Assembly: GCF_000336695.1 (NCBI RefSeq)
Contig: NZ_AOMC01000152.1
Span: forward strand, 1,045 to 34,119
Direction of reading: 5' to 3'
DNA: 33,075 bases
Source: Halococcus morrhuae DSM 1307
GTDB taxonomy: Archaea > Halobacteriota > Halobacteria > Halobacteriales > Halococcaceae
The translations under genes were made by a program, and so were the position numbers. The notes beneath the pieces are model-generated. The model was not told the DNA's origin. It ran no database searches and saw only the letters and a list, made by a program, of their open reading frames with translations. Below are positions 31,224 to 33,075 of this stretch, one piece after another (within the stretch, counting starts at the first letter, position 1; each line of letters begins with the position of its first letter).

Positions 31224-32333
31224 TCACAGCACGAGCGACCGACAGAGCGCGTCGAGACCCTCCTCGCGGAGGAGCCGGCGCTGTCTGGCTGCGCCGCTCT
31301 CGGCGGCCGCGACCGCACCGATACCGTCGATCCCGAGCCGATCAGACTCGCGCTCGACGAGCGTATCGAGGGTAATCGTTCCCGTCCCTTCGCGATCGAC
31401 GAACGACGCGTCGTGGCCGTGCCGGAGCGCGCGCCACTTGTTCTCGTCGAGGAATTCCCGGCGGAGCCCGTCCGACGACCCACGACCGTCGGACCGGTAG
31501 GCCGCCCAGGGTTTCCTCTGTTCGTCGTACCGTTCGGCGAGATCCATCACGAGCGCGTGGACGTACTCGACGAACGCGAAGACGATCTCTGGATCCGCCT
31601 GACCGTCGGGCGCGCGCACCTCGACGGTGCCGTGGCCGGTGTGTGGGCGGACGTCGTACCAGAGTGCGCCACGGTCGTCGATGGAACCCAACTCGACCAT
31701 CCGCTGCTCGAAGCGCTGGAACGCCGCGAAGCTCTCGAACGGCGTCGGCATCCCCGTATTCGGCAATCCCTCGAATATTTTCGCGCGCGCGGAGGCGAGT
31801 TCGGTGTCGAACCCGTTCCAGAACGGCGAGTTCGCCGACAGCGCCAGGATCACGGGGAGATACCAGCGCAGTTCGTTCGCGATCCACGTCGCCTTCTCCG
31901 CGTCGTCGACACCGACGTGGACGTGGATCCCCGCCGTCGTGTTCCGGAACTGTGGATAGCGAATCCGATCGAGCTGGGCGCGATAGCGCGGCTTCTCGGC
32001 GTGTTCGAGCTCGCGCCACTGGGCAGCGGGATGGAGGCCGGCCGCCGCGATACCGTAACCGTGGGCTGCGGCATGATCGACGAGCGCTTCGCGAACCGCG
32101 ACGAACTGCTCGCGAGCATCCGCGAGATCCTCACAGATGGGCGTCTGGGTCTCGATGATGAACTTGAACAGCTCGTGGGCCAGCCGGTCGTCGAGGATCG
32201 CCGGCGGCTCCGTCTCGTAGACGAGTTCGTCGGTGCCCGCCGTGGGCCGCCCCGCATCGTCGACGATATAGAACTCCTCCTCGACGCCCAGCGTTCCCAT
32301 CCGCGTGAAATTGTCGGCCGAACCCACGTCCAT
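31224..32333 (-). CDS. gshA: Glutamate-cysteine ligase, haloarchaeal GshA
   Basis: A 369-residue GCS2-type ligase joining glutamate and cysteine. Gamma-glutamylcysteine is the main low-molecular-weight thiol of haloarchaea, replacing glutathione. [15 protein letters not shown] at the N-terminus, [19 protein letters not shown] in the middle (His pair), [19 protein letters not shown] and [16 protein letters not shown] are family blocks. The start is the ATG at 32333 ([13 protein letters not shown]). An open frame extends 41 codons further, but it is encoded by the dispersed repeat. A TATA-like CTTTTAACC about 30 bases upstream touches the edge of that repeat. Confidence 0.9.
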   Translation of the reverse strand: MDVGSADNFTRMGTLGVEEEFYIVDDAGRPTAGTDELVYETEPPAILDDRLAHELFKFIIETQTPICEDLADAREQFVAVREALVDHAAAHGYGIAAAGLHPAAQWRELEHAEKPRYRAQLDRIRYPQFRNTTAGIHVHVGVDDAEKATWIANELRWYLPVILALSANSPFWNGFDTELASARAKIFEGLPNTGMPTPFESFAAFQRFEQRMVELGSIDDRGALWYDVRPHTGHGTVEVRAPDGQADPEIVFAFVEYVHALVMDLAERYDEQRKPWAAYRSDGRGSSDGLRREFLDENKWRALRHGHDASFVDREGTGTITLDTLVERESDRLGIDGIGAVAAAESGAARQRRLLREEGLDALCRSLVL

Positions 32334-32367
32334 TGCGCCACAGCTACCCGCTCGGGCGGTTAAAAGC

Positions 32368-32485
32368 CCACCTTTTGCTGCGGTCGGTCGCGCGCGAGGC
32401 GCGCTCCCTCCCTGGCAAAATCTGGACCAAAAGCCGTCGTCACCCCCTCGTTTCACTCGGGGGATTCCTCGGCCCGCTCGCTCAC
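32368..32485 (-). repeat. Dispersed structured repeat, copy B (inverted)
   Basis: The reverse complement aligns with 10721-10826. The 25-base core at 32412-32436 is identical, the end GCAGCAAAAGGTGG is identical, and the start GTGAGCGAGCGGGCC differs at one base from GTGAGTGAGCGGGCC. The loops between conserved stems have changed in sequence and length. It starts within a few bases of the gshA TATA box and ends next to the insertion sequence. Open frames across it are by-products. Confidence 0.65.
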
Positions 32486-32562
32486 TATCCCACTTTCAGT
32501 ACCTCGTCCAGATTGACGACGTTATTTTCTGCTGATGATTAGGGTGAGCTTCTTGAGGCTCT

Positions 32563-32594
32563 CAGACAAACTCACGGCACCGTGAGTTCGTCTG
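32563..32594 (+). promoter_or_regulatory. Hairpin over the transposase start
   Basis: CAGAC-A-AACTCACGG-CA-CCGTGAGTT-C-GTCTG forms 9 bp plus 5 bp with one mismatch. The proposed GTG start (32582-32584) lies in the right arm. In insertion sequences such hairpins commonly keep read-through transcripts from being translated, and that role is inferred here. Confidence 0.45.
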
Positions 32595-33075
32595 TGAAAA
32601 TCCTCGCACCGGGTCCTCTTCCAGTTATTTGTGCCATCTGCAAGGAAAGCGGTCTCATTGCTGTTCTCAACGAGGAGCTAGACTGGGACGAACAACGCTC
32701 TCAGCTCTCGCCTGGTCTGCGGCTCATGGCGTTGATCACGAACTGTCTGACCCGAGGGCAGCCGATGTATCGGCTGCCTGAATTCTTCCACGATACCGAC
32801 ACAGAGAACCTCTTTGGCGAAGGAATCTCGCCTGAAGATCTGAACGACCACACGCTTGGACGAGCGCTCGATAAGCTTTCTGACGCCGACCCAGGCACGG
32901 TCCTCGGGACCGTGCTGGTCGAAGCTGCTGCTCGCGAAGACGTTTCTACTGACGTGGTTCACGCCGATACCACTTCTTTCTCCGTTCACGGGCTCTACGA
33001 AACTGACGAAGACGCTGACGAGACGCTCTCTATCACGCATGGCTACAGCAAAGACCATCGGCCTGATCTCAAGCA
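32582..33075 (+). CDS. IS1634-like transposase, N-terminal part (runs off window)
   Basis: The frame is open from a GTG at 32582 to the window end, 164 codons with no ATG near the start. The first part, ILAPGPLPVICAICKESGLI, then LSPGLRLMALITNCLTRGQP, YRLPEFFHDTDTENLFGEG and LNDHTLGRALDKL, is the DUF4277-type N-terminal domain of IS1634-family DDE transposases. VVHADTTSFSVHGLY carries the first catalytic Asp. The remaining DDE residues lie beyond the edge. Codon use is less GC-biased than in neighbouring genes, as expected for a mobile gene. The exact start is uncertain and family assignment is by motif recall. Confidence 0.75.
   Translation, partial: MSSSVKILAPGPLPVICAICKESGLIAVLNEELDWDEQRSQLSPGLRLMALITNCLTRGQPMYRLPEFFHDTDTENLFGEGISPEDLNDHTLGRALDKLSDADPGTVLGTVLVEAAAREDVSTDVVHADTTSFSVHGLYETDEDADETLSITHGYSKDHRPDLK

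Larger units (their letters stand above)
32487..33075 (+). mobile_element. Insertion sequence, left part, truncated by window edge
   Basis: The transposase gene beginning near 32582 and the drop in GC after about 32486 mark an insertion sequence. Its left boundary is estimated, because the terminal inverted repeat cannot be confirmed without the right end. The element inserted between the repeat upstream of gshA and unseen sequence. Confidence 0.5.

Noticed and set aside
32334-32456. 41-residue N-terminal extension of glutamate-cysteine ligase
   Set aside because: It is encoded by the dispersed repeat and lies upstream of the TATA-like box. The family begins at MDVGSADNF.
1-33075. CRISPR array, rRNA genes, prophage or toxin-antitoxin locus
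   Set aside because: No regularly spaced identical repeats with unique spacers, no rRNA signature sequence, no phage structural or integrase genes, and no recognisable toxin-antitoxin pair were seen on either strand.

Overview
The window is from an extremely halophilic archaeon (class Halobacteria). The evidence is high GC, strongly acidic proteins, haloarchaeal-specific families (DUF5804, the TbsP/DUF5821 regulator, SAMP1, DacZ), archaeal-type information genes (Rpo3, Rpo6, Rpo10, eS/eL-type ribosomal proteins, a stand-alone TFIIB-like cyclin protein) and TATA-like boxes 25-30 bases before start codons, as expected for leaderless transcripts. The genus cannot be fixed from the sequence alone.

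Left part (1-10.6 kb): a tryptophanase; a sodium/calcium exchanger; an agmatinase directly abutting its probable partner eIF5A (hypusine pathway); an aminotransferase divergent from a small winged-helix regulator; uridine phosphorylase; the ubiquitin-like SAMP1; a mechanosensitive channel overlapping the c-di-AMP synthase DacZ; a Tat lipoprotein; and three small membrane proteins of unknown role. A 100-bp inverted-repeat unit fills the gap between two convergent membrane-protein genes.

Middle (10.6-16.3 kb): a repeat-rich spacer of about 360 bases next to tRNA-Leu(UAG), then scattered accessory metabolism and regulators: MOSC, an ABM monooxygenase, SDR enzymes, TbsP, a VOC protein and DUF5804.

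Right-centre (16.3-27.0 kb, minus strand): a long run of core genes, transcribed from tRNA-Ser(GCU) through rps13-rps4-rps11-rpoD, tRNA-Leu(CAG), rpl18e-rpl13-rps9-rpoN-rpoK-eno-rps2, then mvk-ipk-rnj-idsA. It joins ribosome and RNA polymerase subunits, enolase, RNA decay (aRNase J) and the archaeal mevalonate/isoprenoid pathway. Many neighbours overlap by 1-4 bases. The exception is the mvk-ipk gap, which holds four perfect hairpins at nearly constant spacing.

Right end (27.1-33 kb): an Mrp/NBP35-type Fe-S carrier, an unknown cysteine-bearing protein, TyrRS, a one-cyclin TFIIB-like protein, archaeal PPAT, a wHTH regulator and glutamate-cysteine ligase. A second, inverted copy of the dispersed repeat follows, then the start of an IS1634-like transposase that runs off the window.

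No CRISPR array, rRNA or prophage was seen. The features least explained by known genes are the hairpin array at 19668-19774, the dispersed structured repeat (10721-10826 and 32368-32485), the duplicated tRNA-Leu tail at 10828-10850 and the palindromic unit at 9513-9612.
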